NCBI GenBank assembly: GCA_037043015.1
Contig: CM073321.1
Coordinates: 16,737,001-16,801,000, forward strand
Length of the DNA: 64,000 nucleotides
Source of the DNA: Bryum argenteum
Lineage: Eukaryota; Streptophyta; Bryopsida; Bryales; Bryaceae
Direction of reading: 5' to 3'
Shown here piece after piece: positions 24,763 through 37,700 of the stretch. A program made the translations under genes and the position numbers. Every line of letters begins with the position of its first letter. Position 1 is the first letter of the stretch. The notes under the pieces were generated by a model. It saw only the letters and a list, made by a program, of their open reading frames with translations. It made no database searches and was not told the origin of the DNA.

Positions 24763-25555
24763 AGTTTGGGCGGTAAGAAAAAAAAAATTAAAAGTTAATG
24801 GCCCTATTACCACAAAATGGGTGGTTCTGAAATTTTGAAATGGTTATAAAAGGCATGAAAGTACCAAAAACCGTGGATATAGGTCCTTTATCCATTTCCT
24901 TTCATGGTATTGGGTCATACAATATTTCATAAATAATCCACATTTGCAAGTTTAAATAAAAGTTAATTAAAATAGGGCTGGCATCATCATTTGTAATTAA
25001 TGCAATCCAAATCATATATAAAATCTGAACCAAAATTTGGGATGGCCCTTTAGGGCATCAATAAGTTTATTTTACAGATTTTAAAATTTAGAGTATAATT
25101 AGGGCTGATGTTATCAATTACCTATTACATTTTTCAGATTTATATGTAAATGCTTCGGTTTATATAATCTGAAATTTATAACTACAAGTTGTCTTTCCGT
25201 GTCTCCTTGTAAGGTGTACTGAAAGACATTCACGTGGCATTGTAGTGTTCCAAGTTCGATTCTCCTCGGCCTTGTTTGAGCGTTGCACTGCGTCTTAAAG
25301 CAGCTATCCTGAGCTATACAAATATTGGACTAGAGCCCCTACCATCGTTGGCTCTAAAACTTTTAGTTTGCATTGAGTTTAAAACTTAAATATTTGGATG
25401 AATCAAGAAATTGTTAAACGTTCATGATTAATAGGTAAACTTCATGTATAGATATAAAAGTGTATAACAAAACCACATGTATAACCAATGCTGTAGGGCA
25501 ACTATAGATATATAACACTACGTAGTCTAAACCAAAACTAGGAAAATAAAATCAC
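24763..25555. other. Left subterminal non-coding region of MULE copy A
   Basis: AT-rich and without a gene. At about 25240-25265 the plus strand holds AAGTTCGATTCTCC, similar to a pol III B box, with a weak tRNA-like context from about 25178. That could be a SINE remnant but is not supported by an A box or tail. This region would serve as the 3' flank of ORF2. Confidence 0.4.
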
Positions 25556-28500
25556 CTAGAATGCTGATGGTGAACGACCATTAAAGTGTTGGTCACACTG
25601 AATAGCCTCATCGTCTATAAACGCAAGCACTCTCGAGCTAAAGCGTCGACGTCTACTACTGTCCGATAAGATGGGAGAAGAGGCAGCGACAAAAACTTGA
25701 GCTATCCGCTCCGCATAAGATGGTAGGGTGAATGTTTGCGGAGGACTGCTGTAGAGACTTCCGTCGCCAATCAAGTGTCGATTGGAACTTGCGATTCTAA
25801 AAGTACAGAAAAAGTCAATACCAATAAATCATTAGCAAGTGAAGGTGACAATAGAAGGGGAGAAAGTAAGAGATAATTACGCTCAAAATGTTGGACGTTG
25901 CTTCTTCGGAAGCGGTTCAGAACTATCACTGTCGTAGTCATAATCCGGAATCGTATCGCCGCTTTCTTCCTCAAAAGCGGTACCATGTACGTATGCGGAT
26001 AAAAGTCCGTCAAATATCTCTTCATCAGCTTCAACAACAATGAGATGACGGTTCGATCGCGCGCAGGCAATCACGAAAGCACCTACATATTAGCAATGTA
26101 CATCAAAATTACAATTTTGAATAAGTTGAATGAGAGTTGGTATTAGCAACAACTAACCTGTACTAGCGCTCCAGTCAAAGACGATTCCCTGCTCGACCAT
26201 GAGAGAATCAACAAAACATTGGATGAAGGATGGATCCTTCTCTCGTGAGCCACGCCACAAAGTACCATCTTCCTTCTTACGAATGGAGTCTTTGCTCGCG
26301 AAATTGAAAACATGGTCCTCCTCGTTAGGAGGAATGGGCACACCTGTATACTCTTTCGCAACCTGCTTGATGGTGAATCTGGTGGCAAAAGACTTTCGAA
26401 CAAAGACCTTAATGTGGAAGTTGCGAAATTCAATCCATGAGAGAGATTTAAAAAAGCGTTGTAAATAAGTGAAATTCACATGATTTGAATGCAGAATGAA
26501 GGCCATACCGTTTTCACGTGAGGGTTCGTCGAGGCCATTGGCATGGAATTATATCCCTACCAATCTTGCACCATTCGAAAATCAAAAGCATTTGACTCTG
26601 CATCCATAGCTTTCTCGACTCGACGGTCCTTGGGATGCATTACATGTATCGCACCCTTGTCTGTCAAGTTGTAGAAAGCATAAAAAAATACACTCTCGAA
26701 GTAGCTTTTCTCTCGCTTGTTCCATGAAGGGATTTCAATGGGCGACACGTCAGGCACGGGTAAGTTCTCAGGAACGTCTGCGTAGATGAGATCAATGCCG
26801 GGATGCGGGTTTTTCGTGCCCATCTCCTTACATGGGTACTTCCTGTCCTTGCCAATCTTTGGAAATCACAATAAGTTAGTCATGTTGTAAGCGATGTGTT
26901 CCAATCAAAATTTCAGACAGAAAATAATGTAATAAAAGATCTAAGAAATAATACCTTTCTAATGTGCTTGGTGAAGTTCATGACTTGCGTGTTCCAGTCT
27001 TTTGTTTCATCGGCTGCCTTCTGCACAGAAGCTCCAATATCCCCTTTTTCCAAGTACATTGGGAAATGTTTAGTAATCTGAGAAGACAAGCAATCTCCAA
27101 CGTGCTTCGGTTCAAGAAAACGGAGTAAAGCGAACTTCTTTCCGGAGTTGAGGTCAAAAGCGCTCGGAGGCGGTTGTGAGGAAATATTTGTAAGACCACC
27201 TGTCGAGACCCGAGTCGAATTTGCAGCGAAACTTCGACGATTCCCAACAGCTCCATGAGAATGCTAAATCAAATTTGGCTCACCAACACCTAAATCAGAG
27301 CCGTTCGCAGCAGTATTCTTGCGTTTCTTTCTCTTTGCCAGAGGTTGTGGAAGGGTTGCACCAGTCAAGATCAAGAAGTTGTTGTCGTCGTCCTCGATTA
27401 TAGCTTTGGTAGCAACCGCCGTAGAAGAATCTTGAATTGAATGCTTCTCTTCCCGATGGACAAAGTTGTCGTGACACTCGAGAAACCAACCTCCTATAAT
27501 CATTTGAGCATTAGTAAAACGGTTCTGCTGGTGAGCAGAAAACATTTTGTCTGAATCTTCCTCGACTACCACCTCTTTGAAGTCGGAGGGAATGCGCGCA
27601 GCGGCGAGGCTTCCCTTGAACACGAGCTCATGCTTGATGTACCTGCACGTGGAAGTAAACTTTTCAACGCTTGAAACCAAATGAAAATTAAAAATGCATG
27701 CGACGAAGGATTTGAAATAGAAACACACCTGAAAACCAATCGATTCCCAGTCTCTACACCACCCGCAATTTCTTTCAATTTGGAGCCTTTAAGGAACTTC
27801 GAGCTCGCATCGAGCCCGAGGTAGTTCTCCAGGGCCTTATCCCAAAGAATAAGCCTCCATTTCTCTACGTAGTCTAACGGCTTCAGAATGTTGTCATTCC
27901 AACTAATGACAAATTTTTTTTGTAATTCTTCAAGCTTTTCTTCCAAGTACTTGGCCAGCTGCAATTGGATAACAGACGTTAGAACATTAGTTTTAAATAC
28001 AATTTTGGATTTAATAACTTAAGGACGTTGATGTGGTTACCTGTGCCCATAGAGAGGCACAGTTGAGCCAGACACTTAGAGGTTTATTCAGGGCAGGCAC
28101 AGGGAAGTGGTTGGCCTCGCGAACCTCAAACGAGGAATTCCACCATCGAAGCCGTTGCGTCTTAAAATCCTTCTGGCAATTTGTCGTTGCTATCAGGTAC
28201 AACCGGTCGAGAGTGAATTCTGGGATGAGGTTTTTGCTGTAGTTTGAGTATATCTGCAAAGGCGGTAGACAATGAAAAATATTAAAAAAAATAAATAATT
28301 ATAATTGTGGATTTCAAATAAACTTGAATGGCTTACCTCTTTGGCCCATTTGCCCCCAAGGTCTTTGTTCGCAACGCCCAACATCTCATCTTTCGTGCAA
28401 ATTTTCCTTATTTCCAATTTTCTGGCAGTGTCTATGGCAGTCCAGACTCCCGATGCAGTGCGTTTGTCAATGGGAGTCTGGGCGTTGTATTTTGCTTCTG

Positions 28501-30100
28501 CCTCGTCTGATACCTTGGCAATTTTTCTCTACAACAAAAAGATATGATAAGTATGGGCAAAATATTAAACAATTTAAATACGATAAGAAAAATGTACGGA
28601 AGAATCAGAAATTTTACCGCGTATAGGAACTTCACGAACACGTCTATCGCGAGTAGGTACCATTTCTCCTTCTTTTGGAAATCTTGTAATCCTCTTTGTT
28701 GATTAGGTCTTTAAAATCTGTGAGCTTAAGTTTCCCGAATTTCCGCATGCGTTGGAGCTCGGAGCAAAAGTTATCTTCGACATGCTCATTCTCATTAGAC
28801 CTGTTTACAACATTGTTCAAAACATTGAGTAAGACCCAAATTGTATGTAGTGAAAGTGATAAAATAAAAATATGAAACTTCCAGAAGCTCACCAGTTAAT
28901 ATCGGCCATCGCATTTAGGAGGACATTTCTTTCTTGTCGACCGTCAAGAATGACGCAATCCACCGGAATGTACCATGGCCTTTCATCAGGATGGTACCGC
29001 TTAATGTGCCTCCTCTACGCCGCCTCTCGATGATTTCCTTCATATACGTAGAAGTACTTGTCGTTGAACTGGTGGAGGTCCGGATCAGCCATCAAGAACT
29101 CCTCAAACTCGTCACTAACCGCTTTCCAATGAGGATTTTCCAAGAAATCGTCAGTCGGTTTTACATGACACAGCTCCGCCTTGGTAGAGTAGAGAGAAAC
29201 GTACAGCACACGATCACCCTCTTGGTACCCCATATTAAACTCTTTCATGAGTTTATCATCGTCAACGTCAATGATCGGTCGGACCTTCGGGTGAGTTTTC
29301 AATCGACATAAAAGAATGTTGAAGCGTGATTTGTTTACCGGTTTGTTCAGAACCCGGTTGATAACATGGATGTGCTCGCCTTTGTGCAATTGTCTTATCT
29401 CTTCTCCAATCTATCCGGCGTCCTTGCCCTTAAGATGGTCCGGCATTTTGAAGCCCTCCATGTCATCTGAATCCGAGAGAGCAGCCCCATTACCACGTTC
29501 AACAATCGTATCTTCATTTCGTGAGCGATCTTGAGTTGGCACCTGAGACGAAAGAGGTTGAAAGAGCATTGTCTCAAATTCTTCGGAGTCATTGACACCA
29601 CTTGGAGTTTCTTGTGTCTCATCACTTGGAAGTATTTTCTCATTCTCGAGCGTGAGGAGAATTCGTGCAGTCGGCGATGGCGGTTTACGAGCGGCCTCTT
29701 CATTGAAATCAGAATCGTCCGGAACGCGCATCTGTTAATTTCAAATAGCGAATTGGGACAGAAGTATGAATTAAAAGTGGATCCGGCAAAATAGCATAAA
29801 ACAAATTATCACAATACATAATGTGATATTAAAGTACAATACTTATAGCAAGTGTGAATCAAGTTCAAACTAAGTAGACATAGACTTGAGTCTGATTGGA
29901 CGCTTAAGATACACTTTCGCAATCGCACCGACAAAGCAATAGTACTTAAATGAAGAGAAGAAAATGCCCTTCTAACACGCCTACCCACAACTACATTATG
30001 TACTCCAGCACACAAAGCTAAGATGTCAATTTCACAAACCGAATCCTCCTCAACGTTTCTCTTCTGCTCCATGCTTGTGATTTGCATAAACCTATAAGAA
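25556..30100 (-). pseudogene. MULE ORF2: ParB-like domain fused to beta-class DNA N6A/N4C methyltransferase-like domain (copy A)
   Basis: Multi-exon gene read right to left: an N-terminal piece near 30080-29890, a long exon 29731-28889, then exons near 28797-28645, 28530-28332, 28256-28043, 27965-27735, 27640-26955, 26858-26515, 26450-26158, 26074-25883 and possibly 25794-25556. The long exon holds VINRVLNKPVNKSRFNILLC, EFNMGYQEGDRVLYVS and then YFYVYEGNHREA, which fits a ParB/sulfiredoxin fold with its GNHR-type motif. It ends at a GT donor after MADINW, at the same place as in copy B. A coiled-coil-like middle (KYLEEKLEELQKKF) follows. The C-terminus has DLIYADVPEN (motif IV position), later FDWSASTG, and after an intron AFVIACARSNRHLIVVEADEE (motif I position). 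That order (IV before I) is the permuted beta class seen in bacterial and phage ParB-methyltransferase fusions. The canonical DPPY and DPFxGSG residues are altered. At least two in-frame stops lie in the long exon. I infer a modification or DNA-binding role in the nucleus; activity is doubtful. Confidence 0.65.
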
Positions 30101-30319
30101 GTCAATATACACAATTCACAAGGAGGTGAGGAACACGTGAATAGATAATTATATCACATAACAAAGTCGAGACATTTGAAGGAGAAAACCAAGGAAATGA
30201 CCAGCTGATTCTAAAAAATAAAATCAATTCGATGCCGAATGTTCCCCAACAGGGCAATGTTAAAATGCAATAAATCCCGACCAGCAGATTCGGATGCACA
30301 TTCCCTCGCCATCAAAAGG

Positions 30320-32600
30320 ACAAGCGGATCATAAAAAAAAAATTCTCAATTCGTCGCCGCAAGTGCCTTGACAGGGCAGCCTCACACGAGCTTCCCCCCA
30401 AGACCAAAAACGGATCCGTCAACATCAGAAAGAACGACAAGCACATCATAAAAAAAAAGTCATTTCGACGCCGCAAGTTCCAGGGAGGGTAGGCTTCAAA
30501 TGCCGAAAAGGACCGACGACAGATTCGCAAGCAGAGTCAGAGCGCAAGCTTCAATTCGACGAAAGAGGTTCCCCAAGGGGGCAACCTCACACGAGATTCT
30601 CCGCAGTACCAGCAACAAATCAGGAACGACAAGCAGATCATAAAAACAGTTTAGTCAACTCAACGCCGCAAGTCCCCGTAAGGGCAGACTTCAAGTACTG
30701 AAGCATACCAGCAGATTTGTGATATCAGTCAAAGCGCAAGCTTCAATGCGACGCCGCCAGATTCTCGATAGGGCAGCCTCACACGAGATTCCCTGCAGCC
30801 TCACACGAATCCGTCAGAATCAAAGGAAACGACAAGCAAATCATAGAGGATAGACAAGCAGATCCCTCGCTATCAGAAGGATGGACAAGCAGATCATCAA
30901 AAAAAATTCTCAATTCGACGCCACAAGTTCCCCGACACGGCAGCCTCACAAGAGATTCCCTGCAAGACCACATACTAATCCGTCAGCATGAGAAGGAACA
31001 ACAAGCATATCATAAAAAAATTGTCAATTCGACGCCACAAGTTCCCGAGAGGGCAGGCTTCAATAGGACTGACGAGAAGATTCGCAAGTTCGACACCCAA
31101 GTTCGACGCACAGAGACCAAATTCAACGCACAGTTGGACCGCAAGCTTCAATTCGACGCCGCAAGTTCCTCGAGAGGGTAGCCTCACTCTAAATTCCCCG
31201 CAGCCTCACACGAATCCGTAAGCATCAAAGGGAACGACAAGCAAATAATAAAAATGATGGACAAGCATACCCTCGCCATCAAAAGGATGGACAGGCAGTT
31301 CATAAGAAAAAATTCTCAATTTAACTCCGCAAGTTCGACGCACAAAGGCCTAATTCGACACACAGTCGGAGCGCAACCTCCAATTCGACGCCGCAAGTTC
31401 CCCTAGGGGGCTACCTCACACTAGATTCCCCGTAGCCTCACACGAATCCGTCAGCATCACAGGGAACGACAAGCAGATAATAAAAATGATGGACAAGCAG
31501 ATCCCTTCCCATCAAAAGGATAGACAAGCAGATCATAAAAAAAAATTCTCAATTCGATGTCGCAAGTTCGACGCACAAAGGCCTAATTCGACACACAGTC
31601 GGAGCGCAAGGTTCAATTCGACGCCGCAAGTTCCCCGACAGGGCAGCTTCACACGAGATTCCGTGCAGGACCACAAACGTATCCGTCAGCATCAGAAGGA
31701 ACGACAAGCAGATCATAAAAAAAATTGTCAATTCGACGCCGCAAGTTCCCTAGAGGGCAGGCTGCAAAAGGACCGACGAGAAGATTCGCAAGTTTGATGC
31801 CCAAGTTCGACGCACAGAGGCCAAATTCAACGCACAGTTGGAGCGTAACCTTCAATTCAACGCCGAAAGTTCTCCGAGGGGGCAGCCTCACACTAGATTC
31901 GCCGCAGCCTCACACGAATCCATAAGTATTAAAGGGAACGACAAGCAGATCATAAAAAGGATGGACAAGCAGATCCCTCGCCATAAAAAGGATGGACAAG
32001 CAGTTCATAAAAAATAATTCTCAATTTGACGCCGCAAGTTGTCCGACAGGGCAGCCTCACACGAGATTCCCCGCAGGACCACAAACTATTCCGTAAGCAT
32101 CAGAAGGAATGACAAGCAGATCATAATAACAAAAATAGTTCAATGCCCAAGTTCAACGCACTGAGGCCCAATTCAACGCACAGTCGGAGCGCAAGCTTCA
32201 AATCGACGCCGTAAGTTCCTCGAAATGGCAGGCTAACACTAGATTCCCCGCAGTTTCAGAAACAAATGCCTCGGCTCGGCATCAAAAGGAACGACTAACA
32301 GTTCATAACAAGAATATCCGCAAATTCGTTGAGAGGGCAGGCTTGAAGTGCCAAAACATACCAACCAGCAGATTCGCAATAGCAGTCAGAGCGCAAGCTT
32401 CAATTGGACGTTGCCAGATCCTCAACAGGGCAGCCTCACACAAGATTCGCCGCAGCCTCACACAATTCCCCCCAGCCGAAGACCCTAGGAACGACAAGCA
32501 GATCCTCTAGAGGGCAGCCTCACACGAGATTCACCACAGCCTCACACGATTCCCCGCAGTCTAAAACCCTAAACCACATTCGGAGCGCAAGCTTCACAGA
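30320..32600. repeat. Tandem array upstream of ORF2 in MULE copy A
   Basis: About 17 diverged repeats carry the core TTCGACGCCGCAAGTTCC, for example at 30467, 31028, 31153, 31385, 31617 and 31732. Between cores, GGGCAGCCTCACACGAGATT, ACGACAAGCAGATCATAAAA and CGCAAGCTTCAATTCGACG recur at intervals of about 110-170 bp with higher-order mixing of unit types. Short open frames in it are by-products of the repeats. The array lies in the position equivalent to the 371-bp array of copy B, between ORF2 and the ORF3/ORF1 side. Confidence 0.85.
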
Positions 32601-33530
32601 GGTGTTTCGACGCAGCTATAGGTCAGAGAATCATGTCCACCTTGACAAGAGGGTTCAACTAGTAACAAAACCCTTGACCGAAAAGGGAATGATCAGCAGC
32701 TTCGGAAAGGGAACTTACTGCTTTGAGCTCAACATAAAAACTTTGCGTGCCTCCCTCGAGGATGGTCATCTCTTCAGCATCCCTTCTCGCCATTTCTTCG
32801 TGTTCTCCGTTTGCAAATTCATCATGTGAAAACAAGAAGGAGTGTACAAACAGCTAATCTCACTAATAATAACCTCATTCCTTCAACCTAGTATTGGATT
32901 TGTCTAATTCCGGCTAATTCCATGTCCCCTTTTCCTACGATGTTGTTTAGGGTTTTCAGTGTCATTTGAATCGCCCGGCAGGGCTCTACCACCAACACGG
33001 CCCATCGGGCTCGGCGGGCAACAATTCACTAAAAATCTGCTTATTTATATCTAAAAATTAAACACAAAATACCTCTTTACTATTATTGATTACAAGCCAA
33101 ATTGCAAACATGGGACCTCTAAATGCAAACTAGGGACCGAAAGTACGAACTTGGGACCCGCAAGACCAAACTTGGGACCCGTAAGTGGAAATTAAACAAA
33201 TATAATTATTTGTTTCATTTCTTGCCAAAACTATACGTTTCTATCCTCTCTCCATCATAGAGTACAGTTATCCTCAAATGAAAGCTCCCAACCATGCAAT
33301 CGTGGAAAACGGTTTTAACATTCACATGGGGATCATAAGACACTCATTTATATTTTACAATGAAACCCTTACATTCACATCATTGTCTCCTACATTTCTA
33401 TATGGAATTTACCTATAATTCATACCACCATCAAAACTATGTTTGCAATATAAAATCACTATAAAATATATTACTCAGTCTTGGGCCCTTACATATCATG
33501 AAACCCTCTTAAATACATATTAAAAGTAAA
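32601..33530. other. Region between the array and ORF3 in MULE copy A
   Basis: At 32600-32830 there are open frames on both strands with no recognisable domain; the minus strand is charged and might be a remnant exon. From 32840 the sequence is AT-rich. It includes three short repeats of the type AACTTGGGACCCG (about 33140-33185). I call no gene here. Confidence 0.4.
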
Positions 33531-33532
33531 AA

Positions 33533-34290
33533 CTACATCAAATTGAAGAATGAATTCTCGTTGATTGTATACTTAACCAACCCGAGGTCCTCCCAGTAAA
33601 CTAGGAAGTAGGGTTTCTCATGTACCTCCTCTAATTCTTTAGCACTTGTTTCAAATCCATCCGTTCTATCATTCTGTGTTTCCTGATGAAAAGAGGCTTC
33701 TGCTCTCTCGCCCATATTAGTGACTCTTTTCTCCTCAACCGTTGCTGCTTCATCTTCTGATCGATCGTCTTCCTCTTCCAATCCTCTACGACCCTGAAGA
33801 CAACACATGTTGATATTAATCCATATACGGATTCGGGAATACTTTGACCTTTAATATCCACAAATTTGTATCATACATTACTTCATTACCTCATATTTAG
33901 AGTCCACACCTCCATCCTCATCCTCATACACGCAAACAGTCTCGCTAGACGTCCTGAATTGCCCTCTACTCCCTTCCTCCTCCCCTTCTTCAGCTTTGTC
34001 CGTTCCGACACACTCCGGGACACTATTGAGGTTGAGCGTTCGCATCTTTATAGTTCGCCTAAATGGCGGTAGCACATAATCGTCTATCAATATATCGTAC
34101 CCGTCTGGCTCCTGATCATCGCCGCTAGAGCTTCTCTCCGCAAAGCACTACGCTTCATTGCTTTAGAATTAGTGAACTTTGTATCAGTCCTCCGCTTCTT
34201 CTTTTTCTGACCAATTTCCTTTCTTCTCTCACTACAGCTAGCGGTTTCGTCTATGCTGCTTGCTTGGAGATAACTTATCACACGATCCAC
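33533..34290 (-). CDS. MULE ORF3: small basic/acidic accessory protein (copy A)
   Basis: Read right to left: an N-terminal part with a basic stretch (GQKKKKRRTDTKFTNSKAMK) that looks like a nuclear localisation signal, then LPPFRRTIKMRTLNLN, then a Glu/Asp-rich middle (KAEEGEEEG), and, probably after an intron between about 33880 and 33810, a C-terminus ending YFLVYWEDLGLVKYTINEN. Copy C has the same order (56290-55560): KKKRRGGIKFSGTKAIRRSA, FRHVKMRSLKLDAV, an acidic middle, and FMIYVHPNGYIQHWLIEN. Conservation of both ends between diverged copies argues that it is a real gene of the element. It faces away from ORF1 across a short intergenic region. The function is unknown; I recognise no family. 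Confidence 0.55.
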
Positions 34291-34770
34291 TTTACAAGTC
34301 CAAGAATTCTCACTGCAAATGAAGGAGTCGAACTACAGATAACAACACCATTATATGAGTTCCCATATGCGGCTAAGAAACCCTAATCCGCCAACGCGTA
34401 TTCCCTAACATCCCGCTATCACCGTGTCTGACAATCCACAATAAGCTAGTTTTTGAACGCATTATTATCCAACTATATCTCTGACAATGAGTGTCGCCGT
34501 CACTTTACCTTCTATACCTACTTATTTTATCGAGGGATCTAATATTTTTAATCGTGACTACTTAATGCAATTATGTCGGTCCAGATAATTTAAGTATTAT
34601 AAGTAATGTGCTTTCAAATTATCATGCTCACGATTAAGAGTATCGGGTACCTGTACGTTTCTTTATAAGAAATTATGTCTCATAAGTCTTCAATACGTAT
34701 GCAAACACCTTACACCAATTTCTCGTATTTGAACATTCGAAACGCACCTAAGACTCTCTTTCTCCGCGCA
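34291..34770. promoter_or_regulatory. Divergent intergenic region between ORF3 and ORF1 (copy A)
   Basis: About 480 bp separate the start of ORF3 (minus) from the start of ORF1 (plus). The sequence is AT-rich in its right half and contains several TATAA-like strings. By position it must carry both promoters, an arrangement repeated in copy C (about 56300-56860). No specific site can be proven. Confidence 0.45.
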
Positions 34771-34772
34771 CT

Positions 34773-37700
34773 TGTTGATGTTGTCTTCCTCGCCTGCGTC
34801 TATCATGGCATCCTCCGCTCCCCTGCCTCCCGCTCTAGACGTCATTGCCATTAGGTCTGAAGACTTAAGTCCTCCCATCTGCATTCCTCCGAGGGTAGAT
34901 GGAGTGGCAGAAGTCACTCCGTCTTGGCTAGCAATTCGTTTCAGGTTTGATGAGTCCTCTCTCTGGCTAGAGAATCAAGTCTTAGATCCAAACACTAATC
35001 TTGTCAAGTACTTTGTCCTTGTCAAACCAGTCGCCCTGGAGAGTAATTGTAAAATGTATAAGCTACGTCCCGGACAATATTGATTGTTCGGCTTGACAGA
35101 GTCCGTCATAAACGCCTCCACCATCCTCCTCACTCCTCGTAGTTCTTCTACCATCTCCACAGTTGTTCCGGTTCTGGCTCGTGTCATGGTTGAACCCCGA
35201 CTTGAAGTCCGAATTGATATCTCTGATTCATCCGACGATGAAAGAAAATTGTCCATCGAGTCCCGTCGACTATCATCGAACTTGCCTCCCCCCTCGTCTT
35301 CTTCTGAACACAGTCACAGAACCACCCCCTCTTCTCTTCCCGCATCCAATGTCGTAAAACCGAAAAGCATTCTTTCCTCGCTCCGTAGACTAGGAAGTAT
35401 GTCTCGCAACAAAACTGTATTCAAAAAAATAGTCTTCCATTCCATTTGTACTCACAGCGTCTCTTTCCTGCCTCCCACTTTCAACGGTGATGTCTTCTAC
35501 ATTCTCCCTCCTGTTCTACCAACTACTGCTGACAAGGTAGCCAAATCTATGGTGGGGATGGACAAAAGATACGACGGTCATGTGTGGACCAGGACAATGA
35601 CTACTAACATCAATAACAACCTCGGTTCGTCATTCCGCTACTCTAACTGTGTAGGTCATCTTCAATGCCACAATGAGAATTGCGGCTTCTTGCTACGACC
35701 TGACCGCAGAGCACAGGTGAATGAGGTGGAGTTCGAGGGCTTTACCAAGGACCCCTTCTCGGTCGGCCACGTGCCTCCTATTTCTTTAACACTGGTCTAT
35801 AAGATCTGCAAAGAACCTCCCGTTTGTGTTGCTCTATGCCCTTCTAAAATATTCTACGTATTCAGAGAGGAGAGTCAAGAGCGGGCGTGTGTGCATATCG
35901 GTACCCACGAACATCCTGTCAAAGTCGGAGACTACAGATGTGCACGTAAAATAATTGATAAGTTAATAGAGGAGCACGTAGAACGTAACCCACAAGCTAC
36001 CACGTCCAAAATAGTCATGGAGGCAAGCAAGGACTTACTCGGAAATTTACTTCTCCATGAAGAAGGTGACCCTGTAACCTCCAAGCTCACCCTCCAGAAG
36101 CTAGAACCTATCTTCGATCAGTGTAAAGAGCTAAACTCCCCCAGCGTCAGGAATCGTATTACGACTTTTAAGCACTTGCGCAGATACGGTGTTCTTGATG
36201 GGATCACCAAGCTTCGAGACCTCAACAACTGGGCTTACATCCAACGTAACCAGTTCCCGGGCCAAGGAGATGAAAGTGGCAAAGTTTTCATTTTCAAGAT
36301 GTCTGAGGTTGGCCCGGAAGCGATGTTGACCTTGTTCGCTTTATGCAGCCCCGAGGCGACCTGTCCCACACGTGGATGATGTTCGACCACGTCAAGCGTG
36401 TCAAGAACTGGACCACCATGGCATGCCACGTTTATGACTCAAAAATCTGCCGCATTTTAACTATTGCATGTTGTGATTTCCAATCTGAAAACGGAGAAGC
36501 TCAAATCGTCTTCTGGAAGAACCTCAACCACGTCATGGGCAGGAATGAAGTGGAAGCGCCGCAGTTTCAAGGGTTCATCGCCAACAGTGCGCAAGCCAAC
36601 TGGAACGCTGTGCGGATCATTTACGACTCCGGAAACCCTAAGGTGCCCATGGAAGGCCGCGAGCGGACTTGCTACTTCCATTGGACGCAATCCCTAGAGA
36701 AACACACCAAACAATGCATCGTGCACGAGCTGCAGGATCAACATCGACATCTTTGTAAGCAATACAAAGATGCAAGCACCATGGCTAAGACGGAGACAAG
36801 ATACTAGGCAATTCGAGCGTGGTGGGCGTCGGCGCAGGCCACCTCCGAAGTTGGATTAGCACACCTCGAACACTGGCTTGCATTTTGGCACTTTCGATAC
36901 AGGCAGTGGGGTGGCTCTATGGAAGTGGTGAGTCCGCAGTCTCTGTAGCAATAATGTACACGTGCTTTTATGTGTAGTAAATCCGTAAAATATATTTACT
37001 TTTTTACTAGAGAATCTTCTACTTTTTTGAAATTTTAAATCAACAAATTTTTAAATTAATTTTTAAAAAAAATATTTATTTTTAGATCAATCTTGCGGTG
37101 CGGCAAGTTAAATCCGCTCTAGATATTGTGATCAAATTTTTTTATTATTAAGTCAAATGTCTTTGTACCTTAAAGGAAAATAAATATTCTGGAGAGGAGC
37201 TGGCGGAGATGCCTTCATGTAACCTTGCGGAATCTATCCATAACAAATGGTTGCAAGCGTCCGGCAACAAGGGTGGGGACTTGTACGTTGCAGCTGTTGA
37301 TGATTATGTTCGTGCTTTCCTCCAAGTTGTGGGTTACCACGACTTCAACGGAGGTGGCAAGGGTGGTAATGGACCAACATCCGAAGAACTCTTACTTCGT
37401 CTTGCCCATAAAGCTCAACGAACCGGCGATCCTTCAGGCCTCACAAAGGCGGTTTCTGACTATCTAGGAGCTAAAAAGATTTGTACCCGCGACGCCCACC
37501 TTGAGGGGGCCGAGGTGTTCGGATCCAACACACATAATGGTGATGTTCCAATTGGAGCTGATGATGAAACCACAGACCTGACACCGTGAGCTACTCATGT
37601 CCCCGAATTGGGAGAAGGGTTACCCGAGCTAGTGCTGAAAATCTGAGTACTATCAATGAAGAGGATGAAGTTGAGGAGCCACCGACAGTACCATCCACTT

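Noticed and set aside
25178-25335. tRNA gene
   Set aside because: Only a B-box-like string is present; no cloverleaf, A box or acceptor stem can be drawn.
30320-32600. CRISPR-like regular repeats
   Set aside because: Units are diverged, of mixed length, without unique spacers, and lie in a plant transposon.
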